Counted from the first letter of the stretch, positions 7,975 to 16,588 are shown. The stretch: DNA of 64,000 bases from Amycolatopsis acididurans (GCF_012328925.1 NZ_JAAXLS010000024.1:1-64000), one strand, 5' to 3'. Numbers and translations are program-made. Notes: generated from the letters alone by a model not told the origin.

Positions 7975-8694
7975 GTGCCGACACCACGAGGGATCCCGTT
8001 CGCCGCCGGTGTGGTCCTGGCAAGCGGGGCGGGCACACGCGTCGGGGCGAGCCTGAACAAGGTGTACCTGCCGCTGGCCGGGCGCCGGATCGTGTCGTGG
8101 TCGATCGGGTCGTTCGCGCGGGTCCCGGCGATCGGGGCGATCGTGCTGGTCGTGCGACCGCAGGACGACGAGCTCGTGAAAGCGGTGCTCGAGCACGAGG
8201 TGGACGGCGCGGCCGTCGAGGTCGTCCACGGTGGACGCACGCGGCAGGAGTCCGAGCTGCGCGCCCTGCGGCACCTGGCGACGCGCATCGACGAGAACGT
8301 CATCGACGCCGTGCTCATCCACGATGCGGCACGGCCGCTGGTCACCCCCGCGCTGATCAACGCCGTGCTGGCCTCGGCACGGGAACACGGCGGCGCGATG
8401 CCCGGACTGGCCGCCGACGACATCCACGCGGCGGGGGAGGGCGACTTGCTCGCCGGCCGCCCCGACGGCACCGTCGTGCGCGCCCAGACTCCGCAGGGCT
8501 TCCGGGCGCGTCCGCTGCTGGAGGCCTACGAACAGGCGGCGCGGGAAGGCTTCGAAGGCACCGACACCGCGTCGGTCATGGAGCGGTTCTCGTCGCTGCC
8601 GGTGCGGTGGGTGCCGGGTGAGGAACGCAACTTCAAGGTCACCTATCCGCACGACCTCGTCGTCGCCGAACAGGTGCTGACCTCGGCGCGCTGA
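7975..8694 (+). CDS. ispD: IspD-type cytidylyltransferase
   Basis: The family couples CTP to 2-C-methyl-D-erythritol 4-phosphate in the non-mevalonate isoprenoid pathway. Visible motifs are the nucleotide-binding VVLASGAGTRVGASLNKVYLPL (usually AAGxGxRMG...PKQ), IHDAARPLV near residue 121, the RAQTPQGF loop and a FKVTYPHDL C-terminal block. I chose GTG 7975 (239 residues) over GTG 7933 because the TATGAT box sits 7 nt upstream. The usual partner ispF is not adjacent, and in many actinobacteria ispD-ispF are linked, so this may be a second, divergent paralogue. It converges with the DUF3043 gene. Confidence 0.8.
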   Translation: MPTPRGIPFAAGVVLASGAGTRVGASLNKVYLPLAGRRIVSWSIGSFARVPAIGAIVLVVRPQDDELVKAVLEHEVDGAAVEVVHGGRTRQESELRALRHLATRIDENVIDAVLIHDAARPLVTPALINAVLASAREHGGAMPGLAADDIHAAGEGDLLAGRPDGTVVRAQTPQGFRARPLLEAYEQAAREGFEGTDTASVMERFSSLPVRWVPGEERNFKVTYPHDLVVAEQVLTSAR

Positions 8695-8716
8695 GGCGTG
8701 TGCTCGCCGGCGCCGG

Positions 8717-9373
8717 TCAGCTCACCGCTTCGCCGGGCTGCACGCGCGGCTTGGGCATGCGCAGCTTGCGGATCTGCGTGGCCCGGACGAAGGCGTACCA
8801 GCCGACCGAGCGGCCGTTGACCGTCTCCTTCGGGAACTTCTCCCGCGCCAGCCGCGCGATCCGCCGGCCGGACAGGAAGCCCTCGACGGCCATCGCGAGC
8901 AGCATCACCATGCAGATCAGCGTGGCGTAGGTCTGGATGCGCGGGTACGGCACGAGCATCGCGACGAACACCAGCACCGCCAGCGGCATGAACAGCCCCA
9001 GCAGGTTGCGCCGCGCATCGACCAGGTCCCGCACGTACGCCTTGACCGGGCCCTTGTCCCGCGGCAGCAGGTAGCGCTCGTCACCGGCGGCCATGCGCGC
9101 CTGCCGCTCCTTGGCGGCGGCGCGACGGTCTTCCTTGCTGACCGGGTTGGCCTTGCGCAGCTCCTTGTTGCGCTTCATCGCCTCGCGCATCGTGCGCGGC
9201 GGCGGAGCGACCGGGCCGCGGCGCTTGCCCTCGGCTTCCTTGCGCTTCGGGGTGGGCTTGCCCTTGCCCGGCGTGTAGTTCGCCCTGTGAGATTCGACGC
9301 TTTCGGCCACCTCGGCCGCCTCGTTCTCCGGGCTGTCCTCGGTGGTTGCGCTGCTGCGACGTAGAAACCTCAC
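8717..9373 (-). CDS. DUF3043 family membrane protein
   Basis: This 218-residue protein has a long basic, charged N-terminal half (YTPGKGKPTPKRKEAEGKRRG, REAMKRNKELRKANPVSKEDRR) and then two hydrophobic helices (NLLGLFMPLAVLVFVAMLVP and a second starting ATLICMVMLLA). The basic C-terminus carries LAREKFPKETVNGRSVGWYAF. This pattern matches the conserved actinobacterial DUF3043 family, which in mycobacteria also sits next to cobT. GTG 9373 was selected because an AGGATA-complement -10 lies 6 nt upstream; upstream in-frame codons would pass through the promoter. Function unknown; the basic tail suggests a role at the inner membrane face. Confidence 0.85.
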   Translation of the reverse strand: MRFLRRSSATTEDSPENEAAEVAESVESHRANYTPGKGKPTPKRKEAEGKRRGPVAPPPRTMREAMKRNKELRKANPVSKEDRRAAAKERQARMAAGDERYLLPRDKGPVKAYVRDLVDARRNLLGLFMPLAVLVFVAMLVPYPRIQTYATLICMVMLLAMAVEGFLSGRRIARLAREKFPKETVNGRSVGWYAFVRATQIRKLRMPKPRVQPGEAVS

Positions 9374-9379
9374 GCAGCC

Positions 9380-9385
9380 AGGATA
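9380..9385 (-). promoter_or_regulatory. Predicted -10 box of the DUF3043 gene
   Basis: TATCCT on the minus strand lies 6 nt before GTG 9373, a leaderless arrangement. Confidence 0.55.
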
Positions 9386-9531
9386 TTCCAGACCGCACCG
9401 TCGGTGTTCAGCCGGTCGAAACATGTGCGACCATGAACATAACGCCACGGCAGGGAACAGAACGGGCCCTGGGAGTGTTGATCCGGTTCAGGAGGCACCC
9501 CTGCCCACCCCAGCAACACCGAGGGAGAGCC

Positions 9532-9897
9532 ATGACGACCGCTGAGACCGGCGCCCCGCAGACCGAAGCCACTCACGGCGTGACCTTGACCGACGCCGCC
9601 GCTGCCAAGGCGAAGGCCCTGCTCGAGCAGGAGGGCCGCGACGACATGCACCTGCGTATCGCGGTGCAGCCGGGCGGCTGCGCGGGTCTGCGCTACCAAC
9701 TGTTCTTCGACGAGCGCGAGCTCGACGGCGACCTGTTCCGCGACTTCAACGGCCTGCGTGTGGCCGTCGACCGGATGAGCGCGCCGTACGTCCAGGAGGC
9801 CGTGATCGACTTCGTGGACTCGATCGAGAAGCAGGGCTTCACGATCGACAACCCGAACGCCACCGGCTCCTGCGCCTGCGGCGACTCTTTCCACTGA
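9532..9897 (+). CDS. erpA: Iron-sulfur cluster insertion protein ErpA (A-type carrier)
   Basis: This A-type (HesB/IscA) carrier delivers Fe-S clusters to apo-proteins. Its 121 residues include the hallmark cysteines: GGCAGLRYQL in the middle and the C-terminal pair in GSCACGDSFH. The start is ATG 9532 with GGGAGAG just upstream; the frame is open to 9346, but that extension is not protein-like. A strong hairpin follows at 9908-9948. Its neighbours further downstream include Rieske (QcrA), BioB, BsaP, NadA and SoxR, all Fe-S proteins and possible clients. Confidence 0.94.
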   Translation: MTTAETGAPQTEATHGVTLTDAAAAKAKALLEQEGRDDMHLRIAVQPGGCAGLRYQLFFDERELDGDLFRDFNGLRVAVDRMSAPYVQEAVIDFVDSIEKQGFTIDNPNATGSCACGDSFH

Positions 9898-9907
9898 TCC
9901 GGACACG

Positions 9908-9948
9908 AAACGGGCGCTGGTCACTTCACTTGTGACCAGCGCCCGTTT
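9908..9948. terminator. Intrinsic terminator after erpA
   Basis: A perfect 17-bp stem (9908-9924 with 9932-9948) has a 7-nt loop. The right arm ends in CGTTT and is followed by TCC. It lies between erpA and the convergent small gene at 9970-10143, so it can serve both. Confidence 0.88.
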
Positions 9949-9969
9949 TCCTGCGCTCGTGGCGGGAAG

Positions 9970-10143
9970 TCAGGCGTAGTCGTCCAGGTCGGCGACGGTG
10001 GAGTGGCACGCCTCGTCCACGGACCAGCCTCGCGGGGCCGGCGGACGGGGTGTGGCTTCCCGCCGGACCCGCAGGCCCGCTGGGATGTCGGCGCAGTCGC
10101 TGATCAGCTCTGCGAGGTTCTCGGGTTCGGTCGACGTGGTCAC
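9970..10143 (-). CDS. Small acidic hypothetical protein, 57 aa
   Basis: This short frame reads from GTG 10143 as MTTSTEPENLAELISDCADI and ends in a WSVDEACHSTVADLDDYA stretch. A TAGCGT -10 box on the minus strand lies 7 nt upstream, and a strong terminator follows the stop. Flanking by its own promoter and terminator, plus codon-like GC3 bias, supports a real gene. I do not know its function. There are two cysteines, about residues 17 and 46. Confidence 0.6.
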   Translation of the reverse strand: MTTSTEPENLAELISDCADIPAGLRVRREATPRPPAPRGWSVDEACHSTVADLDDYA

Positions 10144-10150
10144 GACGGCG

Positions 10151-10156
10151 ACGCTA
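10151..10156 (-). promoter_or_regulatory. Predicted -10 box of the 57-aa gene
   Basis: TAGCGT on the minus strand lies 7 nt before GTG 10143, giving a leaderless transcript. Confidence 0.5.
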
Positions 10157-10249
10157 GGCCCTTACTTGAGGGTAGGGTCGTTGCGCGGCGCTGAATTACC
10201 TCCGACGGGCTATGACCGGCGGGTAACTTCGTAACAGCAGGGAGCACTG

Positions 10250-11239
10250 GTGGCAGGAAACGCGAAGATCGCGGTGTCCGGCAGTATCGCAACCGACCAT
10301 CTCATGCACTTCCCTGGCAGATTCGCCGAACAGCTCGTCGCGGACCAGCTGCACCGCATCTCGCTGAGCTTCCTCGCCGACGACCTCGTCGTCCGGCGCG
10401 GCGGGATCGGCGCCAACATCGCCTTCGGCCTCGGCGTGCTGGGTGTGGCGCCGGTGCTGGTGGGCGCGGTCGGCGACGACTTCGCGGACTACCGCGCCTG
10501 GCTGGAGCGTCACGGCGTCGACACCTCCGGCGTGCACGTCTCCGAGGTCGCGCACACCGCCCGTTTCGTGTGCACCACCGACGAGGACCTCAACCAGATC
10601 GCGACCTTCTACGCGGGCGCGATGGCCGAGGCCCGCAACATCGAGCTGAAGCCGATCGCCGACCGCGTCGGCGGGCTGGGCACGGTGCTGATCAGCCCCG
10701 ACGACCCCGACGGCATGCTCCGCCACGCCGAGGAATGCCGCCAGCGCGGCTACGAGTTCGCGGTCGACCCGTCCCAGCAGCTCGCGCGCATGACCGGCGA
10801 GCAGGCGCGCGCCTTCGTCGCGGGCGCGAAGTTCCTGTTCACCAACGACTACGAGTGGGAGCTGCTGCGCCAGAAGACGGGCTGGAGCGAGTCCGACGTG
10901 CTCGGCGAGGTCGCCTACCGGGTGACCACGCTCGGCGAGCACGGGGTCGAGATCGTCGGCGCCGACGGCACGTCGTTCAAGGTCGCCGCCGTCCCCGAGC
11001 ACGCGAAGGCCGACCCGACGGGCGTCGGGGACGGCTTCCGGGCCGGTTTCCTCGCCGGGCTGCACCGGGGCCTGACCCTGGAGCGGTCGGCGCAGCTCGG
11101 TTCGCTGATCGCCGTGCTGGTGCTGGAGACCGTGGGCACCCAGGAATGGCAGCTCGACCCCGCGAGCGCCCTCAAGCGCGTGTCCGACGCCTACGGCACG
11201 GACGCCGCCGTGGAGATCGGCGAGGTCATCAACGCCTGA
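10250..11239 (+). CDS. adoK: PfkB-family carbohydrate/adenosine kinase
   Basis: This ribokinase-fold kinase transfers the ATP gamma-phosphate to a sugar or nucleoside hydroxyl. The closest remembered homologue is mycobacterial Rv2202c, an adenosine kinase in the same gene order. The 329 residues show VRRGGIGANIAFGLGVLG (substrate lid and GG motif, about residues 47-64) and the PfkB signature DPTGVGDGFRAGFLAGL (about 246-262) with the catalytic Asp in GVGD. The start is GTG 10250, preceded by GGGAG about 8 nt away. Substrate identity rests on family and synteny, not on residues I can check. Confidence 0.88.
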   Translation: MAGNAKIAVSGSIATDHLMHFPGRFAEQLVADQLHRISLSFLADDLVVRRGGIGANIAFGLGVLGVAPVLVGAVGDDFADYRAWLERHGVDTSGVHVSEVAHTARFVCTTDEDLNQIATFYAGAMAEARNIELKPIADRVGGLGTVLISPDDPDGMLRHAEECRQRGYEFAVDPSQQLARMTGEQARAFVAGAKFLFTNDYEWELLRQKTGWSESDVLGEVAYRVTTLGEHGVEIVGADGTSFKVAAVPEHAKADPTGVGDGFRAGFLAGLHRGLTLERSAQLGSLIAVLVLETVGTQEWQLDPASALKRVSDAYGTDAAVEIGEVINA

Positions 11240-11247
11240 GGGGCGGC

Positions 11248-11613
11248 TCAGCGGTCGAGGAACTCGACCCGGTTGCCCACGGCGTCGAACGTGTGGAAGC
11301 GGCGCCGGCCGGGGATCTCCGCCGGGTCGGCCCAGTGCACCTCGTAGCCGGCGGCGCCGACGGCCTCGGCCACGGCGTCGACGTCGGCCACGAAGGCCGG
11401 ATGCGCCTTGCGGGCGGGGCGGAAGTCCGCTTCCACGCCGACGTGCAGCTCACCGTCGGGACCGCCGACGCCGGGCACCCGGAACCAGCACCCGCCCCGC
11501 ACCGCGAGCAGCGGCGGCTTGGGCAGCTCCTCCCAGCCGAGCACGCCGTGGTAGAACGCCCGGACGCGGTCCTCGCTGCCGGCCGGGCACGCCACCTGCA
11601 CGTGATGAATCAT
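11248..11613 (-). CDS. VOC/glyoxalase-family protein
   Basis: This 121-residue protein is a single vicinal-oxygen-chelate domain. It begins IHHVQVACPAGSEDRVRAFY and ends RRFHTFDAVGNRVEFLDR, with the His/Glu-type metal positions typical of the fold (His3/His4 region and the C-terminal Glu of RVEF). Such proteins include glyoxalases, dioxygenases and resistance proteins, so the reaction is unassigned. It follows asnB after only 3 bp, indicating cotranscription. Confidence 0.85.
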   Translation of the reverse strand: MIHHVQVACPAGSEDRVRAFYHGVLGWEELPKPPLLAVRGGCWFRVPGVGGPDGELHVGVEADFRPARKAHPAFVADVDAVAEAVGAAGYEVHWADPAEIPGRRRFHTFDAVGNRVEFLDR

Positions 11614-11616
11614 GGT

Positions 11617-13551
11617 TCAGATCTTGACCGGGTAGGCGGGCTCGGGCACCTCGGGCTTGATCCGGTGCTCGATGAAGATGCCGTGCCAGAGCATGAACAC
11701 CAGCAGCGCCCAGATCTGGCGGCTGCGGTCGAACTGGCCCGCCTTGTGCTCGTCCAGCAGCGCCAGCACGGCCTGCTTGTCCAGCAGCGCGTCGGTCTGC
11801 GAGTCGTTGATGATGCCGCGCGCCCAGTCGTACATCTCGTCGCGCAGCCAGATCCGGATCGGCACCGGGAAGCCGAGCTTGCGCCGGTTGAGCACGTGCG
11901 CGGGCACGATCCCGTCCAGCGCGCGGCGCAGCGCGTACTTGGTGGTCTCCTTGGTGATCTTCTGGTCGATCGGGATCCCGGCCGCGACCTTGAACACCTC
12001 GGCGTCCAGGAACGGCACCCGCAGCTCCAGCGAGTTGGCCATGGTCATCTTGTCCGCCTTGACCAGGATGTCCCCGCGCAGCCAGGTGAACAGGTCCACG
12101 TGCTGCATCCGCGCCACCGGGTCCCAGCCCGCCGAGGTGCGGTAGTGCTCGGCGGTCACGTCCTGGTGGCCGACGCCCTCGGCGAAGTCGCGCAGCACCG
12201 CGCGCAACTGCTCGTCGCGGAAGTTGCGGGCGTTGCCGTAGTAGCGCTGCTCCAGCGTCATCGAACCGCGGTCGAGCAGGCTCTTGCCGCGCGTGCCCTC
12301 GGGAATCAGCTCGGACATCCTGCCGAGCAGCTTCCGCAGCCCGCCGGGCACCTTCTCGAACGGCGCGAGCGAGATCGGCTCCTTGTAGATCGTGTAGCCG
12401 CCGAACAGCTCGTCGGAGCCCTCGCCGGAGAGCACGGCCTTGACGTGCTTGCGTGCCTCCCGCGCGATGAACCACAGCGGGACCAGCGCGGGGTCCGCGA
12501 CCGGATCGTCGAGGTACCAGACGATCAGCGGCAGCGCCTCCATCATCTCGTCCGCGGTGACGGTGCGCACGACGTGCTTCACGCCGATGGCCGCCGCGGA
12601 CTCGGCCGCGACGTCCACCTCGGAGTAGCCCTCGCGTTCGAAGCCGGTCGTGAACGCGATCAGGTTCGGGTTGTGTTCCTTGGCCAGCGCGGCGATCGCG
12701 GTCGAGTCGATGCCGCCGGAGAGGAACGTGCCGACGGTGATGTCGGGGTCGGCGATCATGTGCTTGGCGACCGAGTCGCGCATCACGTCGGCGATGCGCT
12801 CGTGCAGCGCCTTCGCCTCGGCGTCGCCGTTGACCGGCTTGGCGTTGAACTGCGGGAAGAAGTACCGCTCCTGCTTCAGTTCACCGCCGGGGGTGATCGT
12901 GAACGAGGTGCCGGATTCGATCCGGCGGACACCGGTGTGCAGCGATTCGGGCTCCGGCACGTACTGCAGCGTCAGGTAGTGCTGCAGGGCCTTGGTGTCC
13001 AGCTCCTCTTTGACGCCGAGGACGCCGGAAAGCTCCAGCAGGCTCTTCTTCTCGCTGGAGAAGGCCGTGCCGCCGGGCCCCGCCGAGTAGAACAGCGGCT
13101 TGATGCCGAACGGATCGCGTGCCCCGTGCAGGACCTTCTCGTCGGCGTCCCAGATCAGGTACGCGAACATGCCGCGCAGCCTGCTCACCGCGTTCGGGCC
13201 CCAGTAGTGGTAGGCCGCCACGATGGCTTCGCCGTCGCCCTCTGTGGCGAATTTCGCATCGTGCTCGGTGACGAGGCGTTCTCGCAGCTCACGGTAGTTG
13301 TAGATCTCGCCGTTGAAGTTCAGCGTGTACCGCTGGGGCGATTCCGGCGGACCCCACACCAGCGGCTGGTGGGCGTGCTCGACGTCGATGAACGCGAGCC
13401 GGTTGAAGCCGTAGACCACCTCGGAATCGGCCCAGGTGTCCGTCTCGTCCGGTCCGCGGTGACGCTGGCAGCGCAGGGCCGCGCCGACCGCCGCACGGGC
13501 GTTGACCGCGTCTTTCTCACTGGGACACACGAGTCCGAGCAGGCCGCACAC
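11617..13551 (-). CDS. asnB: Asparagine synthase, glutamine-hydrolysing
   Basis: AsnB amidates aspartate with ammonia released from glutamine, using ATP. The 644-residue protein begins MCGLLGL, so Cys2 is the class-II glutaminase nucleophile, followed by NFNGEIYNYRELR (about residues 78-90). The synthetase half has the PP-loop FLSGGIDSTAIAALA (about 277-291) and SGEGSDELFGGY. The start is GTG 13551. It lies upstream of ctaC on the opposite strand, as in mycobacteria. The VOC gene follows at 3 bp. Confidence 0.95.
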   Translation of the reverse strand: MCGLLGLVCPSEKDAVNARAAVGAALRCQRHRGPDETDTWADSEVVYGFNRLAFIDVEHAHQPLVWGPPESPQRYTLNFNGEIYNYRELRERLVTEHDAKFATEGDGEAIVAAYHYWGPNAVSRLRGMFAYLIWDADEKVLHGARDPFGIKPLFYSAGPGGTAFSSEKKSLLELSGVLGVKEELDTKALQHYLTLQYVPEPESLHTGVRRIESGTSFTITPGGELKQERYFFPQFNAKPVNGDAEAKALHERIADVMRDSVAKHMIADPDITVGTFLSGGIDSTAIAALAKEHNPNLIAFTTGFEREGYSEVDVAAESAAAIGVKHVVRTVTADEMMEALPLIVWYLDDPVADPALVPLWFIAREARKHVKAVLSGEGSDELFGGYTIYKEPISLAPFEKVPGGLRKLLGRMSELIPEGTRGKSLLDRGSMTLEQRYYGNARNFRDEQLRAVLRDFAEGVGHQDVTAEHYRTSAGWDPVARMQHVDLFTWLRGDILVKADKMTMANSLELRVPFLDAEVFKVAAGIPIDQKITKETTKYALRRALDGIVPAHVLNRRKLGFPVPIRIWLRDEMYDWARGIINDSQTDALLDKQAVLALLDEHKAGQFDRSRQIWALLVFMLWHGIFIEHRIKPEVPEPAYPVKI

Positions 13552-13698
13552 GCGTAATCACACACCTCTGGGGTAGGGGCTGGATGGTGAGGGCCAGTAT
13601 GCCGGGTCGATTCGCCACCAACCGTTACCCCTTGGTCAGCGGAAGCTGTCAGCTCAGCTAGGCTCCGGTCGTCACGCCAGAATTCGAGGAGGCCTGGG

Positions 13699-14607
13699 TT
13701 GAAGAGGGTCGGTAAGGTCGCCGCGCTGGCCGGGCTCGTCGCCCTGTTGGCGACCGGGTGCTCCGGTGACGAGGTGCTTCGGTTCGGCTGGCCGGTAGGT
13801 GTCACCGAGCAGGCCGACAAGATGCGGTGGTTGTGGACCTGGTCCGTCATCGCCGCGCTCGTCGTCGGGGTGATCGTGTGGGGGCTGATCTTCTGGGCGT
13901 CGGCGTTCCATCGCAAGAAGAAGAACGCGGACCCGACCGAGCTGCCCCGCCAGTTCCAGTACAACGTCCCGCTCGAGCTGTTCTGCGTCGTCGTGCCTCT
14001 GGTCATGGTCTGTGTGCTGTTCTTCTTCACCGCGACCACCGAGAACCAGGTGCTCGCGAAGAAGCCGAACCCGGACGTCACGATCAACGTCACCGCGTTC
14101 CAGTGGAACTGGGAGTTCGACTACCCGAACGAGCCCAAGGACGCGACCGGTCAGATGATCCGCACGGTCGGCAACTCGGGTGAGATCCCGCTGCTGGTGC
14201 TGCCCACCGGCAAGACGATCCAGTACAACCTGCGCTCGACCGACGTCATCCACTCGTTCTGGGTGCCGGAGTTCCACTTCAAGCGCGACGTCTTCCCGTA
14301 CCCCGAGCGGAACAACCAGGACTCGTCGTTCCAGAACACGATCGACAAGGAAGGTTCGTTCGTCGGGCGCTGCGCCGAGCTGTGCGGCACGTACCACTCG
14401 ATGATGAACTTCGAGGTCCGTGCACTGCCGGACAACCTCTACAAGCAGTACATTCAGCTGCGGACGCAGGTGAACCCGGCCACCGGGCTGCCGAACACGG
14501 CCGCCGAGGCGCTCGCCGCGATGAACTGTGGGCAGCTGTGCACCCCGCACGCGGTGACAACGCAGCCGTTCAACACCGACCGCACCGCGCGGACGGCCTC
14601 CGGCTGA
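13699..14607 (+). CDS. ctaC: Cytochrome c oxidase subunit II
   Basis: This is the Cu-A subunit of the aa3 oxidase, which accepts electrons from the di-haem QcrC in the actinobacterial bcc-aa3 supercomplex. The 302 residues carry a lipoprotein signal (LVALLATGC, lipobox Cys about 21), two transmembrane helices (roughly 43-66 and 93-113), and the periplasmic cupredoxin with HSFWVPEF and the Cu-A loop GRCAELCGTYHSMM. TTG 13699 follows a GAGGAGG site. ctaF lies 50 bp downstream. Confidence 0.96.
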   Translation: MKRVGKVAALAGLVALLATGCSGDEVLRFGWPVGVTEQADKMRWLWTWSVIAALVVGVIVWGLIFWASAFHRKKKNADPTELPRQFQYNVPLELFCVVVPLVMVCVLFFFTATTENQVLAKKPNPDVTINVTAFQWNWEFDYPNEPKDATGQMIRTVGNSGEIPLLVLPTGKTIQYNLRSTDVIHSFWVPEFHFKRDVFPYPERNNQDSSFQNTIDKEGSFVGRCAELCGTYHSMMNFEVRALPDNLYKQYIQLRTQVNPATGLPNTAAEALAAMNCGQLCTPHAVTTQPFNTDRTARTASG

Positions 14608-14657
14608 GGCCACACCGGGCAAAGTCGAGTGTTTGACACAGAAGTGAGGACAGCTTC

Positions 14658-15077
14658 ATGAAGGTCGAAGCCCGTATTTTCGATTTGGTCACGGGGTTCT
14701 GTTTCTTCATCGCGATCGTGTACGGCGTGACCACGTACTTCTGGAGCGGGTTCGGCGTCGAGCCGGTCGGGCTCGTCGCGCTGATCCTGACCGGCGGGCT
14801 GGCGCTGATCGCGGGCAGCTACATGCGGTTCGTCTCGCGCCGCATCGAGGCCCGCCCCGAGGACCGCGAGGACGCCGAGATCAGCGACGGCGCCGGTGAG
14901 CTCGGCTTCTTCAGCCCGGGCAGCTACTGGCCGATCGCGCTCGCCGGTTCGGCCGCCTTCGCGGGCCTGTCGCTGGCGTTCTTCCACATCTGGATGATCG
15001 TCGTCGCCGGTGCGCTCATCCTGCTGACCGTCGGCGGTCTGGTGTTCGAGTACCACACCGGCCCCCACGACGAGTGA
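14658..15077 (+). CDS. ctaF: Cytochrome c oxidase subunit IV (actinobacterial)
   Basis: CtaF is the small actinobacteria-specific subunit of the aa3 oxidase. The 139 residues begin MKVEARIFDLVTGFCFFIAI and form four hydrophobic helices in two pairs, split by a charged loop (RRIEARPEDREDAEISDGAGE) before FFSPGSYWPIALAG. It is transcribed with ctaC. A 16-bp-stem hairpin shared with trpD follows. Confidence 0.94.
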   Translation: MKVEARIFDLVTGFCFFIAIVYGVTTYFWSGFGVEPVGLVALILTGGLALIAGSYMRFVSRRIEARPEDREDAEISDGAGELGFFSPGSYWPIALAGSAAFAGLSLAFFHIWMIVVAGALILLTVGGLVFEYHTGPHDE

Positions 15078-15096
15078 TCTCGCACGACCAACGCGA

Positions 15097-15131
15097 AAGG
15101 CGCCTCTTCCGGAATCCGGGAGGGGCGCCTT
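15097..15131. terminator. Hairpin between convergent ctaF and trpD
   Basis: A 16-bp stem (15097-15112 with 15116-15131, two G-U pairs) closes a 3-nt AAT loop. The outer arm AAGGCGCC/GGCGCCTT is perfect. It terminates ctaC-ctaF and probably trpD from the other side. Confidence 0.82.
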
Positions 15132-15155
15132 CGTCGTGTGGCCGGCTGTCGCCGA

Positions 15156-16178
15156 TCAGTGGAACGCCGCCCAGCGAGCCAGCAGATCGGCCGCTGCGCC
15201 CGTGTCGATCGCTTCCGCGGCCCGCACCAGTGCCGAGGACAGATCGTCGCGCAGCGAGCCGGTCAGGCCGGTGTACGCGGCCAGTGCGCCCGCCGCGTTG
15301 ATCAGCACGGCGTCGCGCACCGGGCCCGGCTTGCCCGCGACGAGTTCGCGGACGACGCCGGCGTTGACCGAGGCGTCCCCGCCACGCAGGTCTTCGGCGG
15401 TGGCCCGCGCGATGCCGAAGTCGGCGGGGTCGAGCTTTTCCTGCCGGACCTCGCCACCGGAAACGGCCCAGACCGTGCTGGTCGTGGTGGTGGTGATCTC
15501 GTCGAGCCCGTCGTCCCCGCGCACCACGAGCACCGAACCGCCGCGCCGGGCGAACACGCGCGCCAGCACCTCGACCTTGTCCGGGTAGGCGCAGCCGATC
15601 ATGCCCGCGCTCGGCTGTGCCGGGTTGGTCAGCGGCCCGAGCAGGTTGAACGTCGTCGGTACGCCGAGCTGGCTGCGGGTCGGGCCCGCGTGCCGGAAAC
15701 CGGGGTGGAACACCGGCGCGAAACAGAACCCGATGCCCAGCTCCGCGACGCATTTCTGGACGCGGTCCGGGTCGAGGTCGATCGCGACGCCGAGCGCTTC
15801 GAGCACGTCGGCCGCGCCCGATTTGGACGATGCCGCACGGTTGCCGTGCTTGACCACCGGTGCGCCGGCCGCGGCCACCACGATCGAGGCCATCGTCGAG
15901 ATGTTCACCGAACCCGAGCGGTCGCCGCCGGTGCCGACGATGTCCACGGCGCGGCCGTCGACGTGCACCAGCCGCGCGTGCGCGAGCATGGCCTCGGCCA
16001 GGCCGGCGATCTCGGCGGGCGTCTCGCCCTTCGCGCGCAGCGCGACGGCGAAACCGGCGATCTGCGACGGCGTCGCCTCACCGGACATCACCTGGTCCAT
16101 CGCCCAGGCGGTGTCCTCCGCGGACAGGTCCTCACCGTCGATGAGGACGCTGAGCAGAGCGGGCCAGGTCTGCGCCAT
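15156..16178 (-). CDS. trpD: Anthranilate phosphoribosyltransferase
   Basis: TrpD joins anthranilate to PRPP in tryptophan synthesis. The 340 residues contain VDIVGTGGDRSGSVNIST (PRPP loop, about residues 78-95), VVKHGNRAASSKSGAADVLEALG, the anthranilate-site NPAQPSAGMIGC, and the DGLDEITTTT metal-binding segment. ATG 16178 was chosen because it overlaps the upstream gene's stop as TGATG, implying translational coupling; the longer open frame is not protein-like. It is isolated from trpE, which starts at the far right of the window. Confidence 0.94.
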   Translation of the reverse strand: MAQTWPALLSVLIDGEDLSAEDTAWAMDQVMSGEATPSQIAGFAVALRAKGETPAEIAGLAEAMLAHARLVHVDGRAVDIVGTGGDRSGSVNISTMASIVVAAAGAPVVKHGNRAASSKSGAADVLEALGVAIDLDPDRVQKCVAELGIGFCFAPVFHPGFRHAGPTRSQLGVPTTFNLLGPLTNPAQPSAGMIGCAYPDKVEVLARVFARRGGSVLVVRGDDGLDEITTTTTSTVWAVSGGEVRQEKLDPADFGIARATAEDLRGGDASVNAGVVRELVAGKPGPVRDAVLINAAGALAAYTGLTGSLRDDLSSALVRAAEAIDTGAAADLLARWAAFH

Positions 16179-16588
16179 CACGCTTGGACGGCCGGGACCC
16201 GCTGGCCCCGCAGCACGTCCGCGACGGTCTCGGCGGAGGTCAGCGGGTCGAGCGGGTGCACGAGGACGGCGTCGGCCTGCGACCAGGTGGCCAGCCAGCG
16301 ATCGTCCTTGCGCCGCACCGCGATCACGATCGGCGGGCAGTCGTCGATCTCGTTCTTGAGCTGGCGGCACAGTCCGATGCCGCCGGTCGGCTGCGCCTCG
16401 CCGTCCAGGATCGCCAGGTCGATCGCTCCCCCGTCCATTTCGGAAAGCACGTCGGCGACCCCGTCGGCCTCGACGTAGTTCACCCGGCCGAGATCGGTCG
16501 CGGGGCGCCGCCCGATCGCGTTCATGATCGACTCGCGGACGTCCGCCCGGTGGCTGAACACCAGGACCCTCATCGGCTGCTCGGTCAC
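16178..16588 (-). CDS. Receiver-like protein coupled to trpD (pseudo-receiver)
   Basis: This 136-residue single domain has the response-regulator receiver layout (MRVLVFSHRADVRES; LAILDGEAQPTGGIGLCRQLK; VLVHPLDPLTSAETV). The phosphoacceptor equivalent is D62, but the N-terminal acidic pocket reads S-H instead of D-D/E-D and the conserved Lys near the end is His. It is therefore probably not phosphorylated normally. GTG 16588 follows GGAGG at 7 nt. The stop overlaps the trpD start by one base. No output domain is present. A role in regulating trpD or nearby respiration genes is inference only. Confidence 0.75.
   Translation of the reverse strand: MTEQPMRVLVFSHRADVRESIMNAIGRRPATDLGRVNYVEADGVADVLSEMDGGAIDLAILDGEAQPTGGIGLCRQLKNEIDDCPPIVIAVRRKDDRWLATWSQADAVLVHPLDPLTSAETVADVLRGQRVPAVQA

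Noticed and set aside
10570..13557. 995-aa open frame on the plus strand
   Set aside because: It covers the asnB gene on the opposite strand and part of adoK in another frame; Arg/His/Val-rich, no domains.
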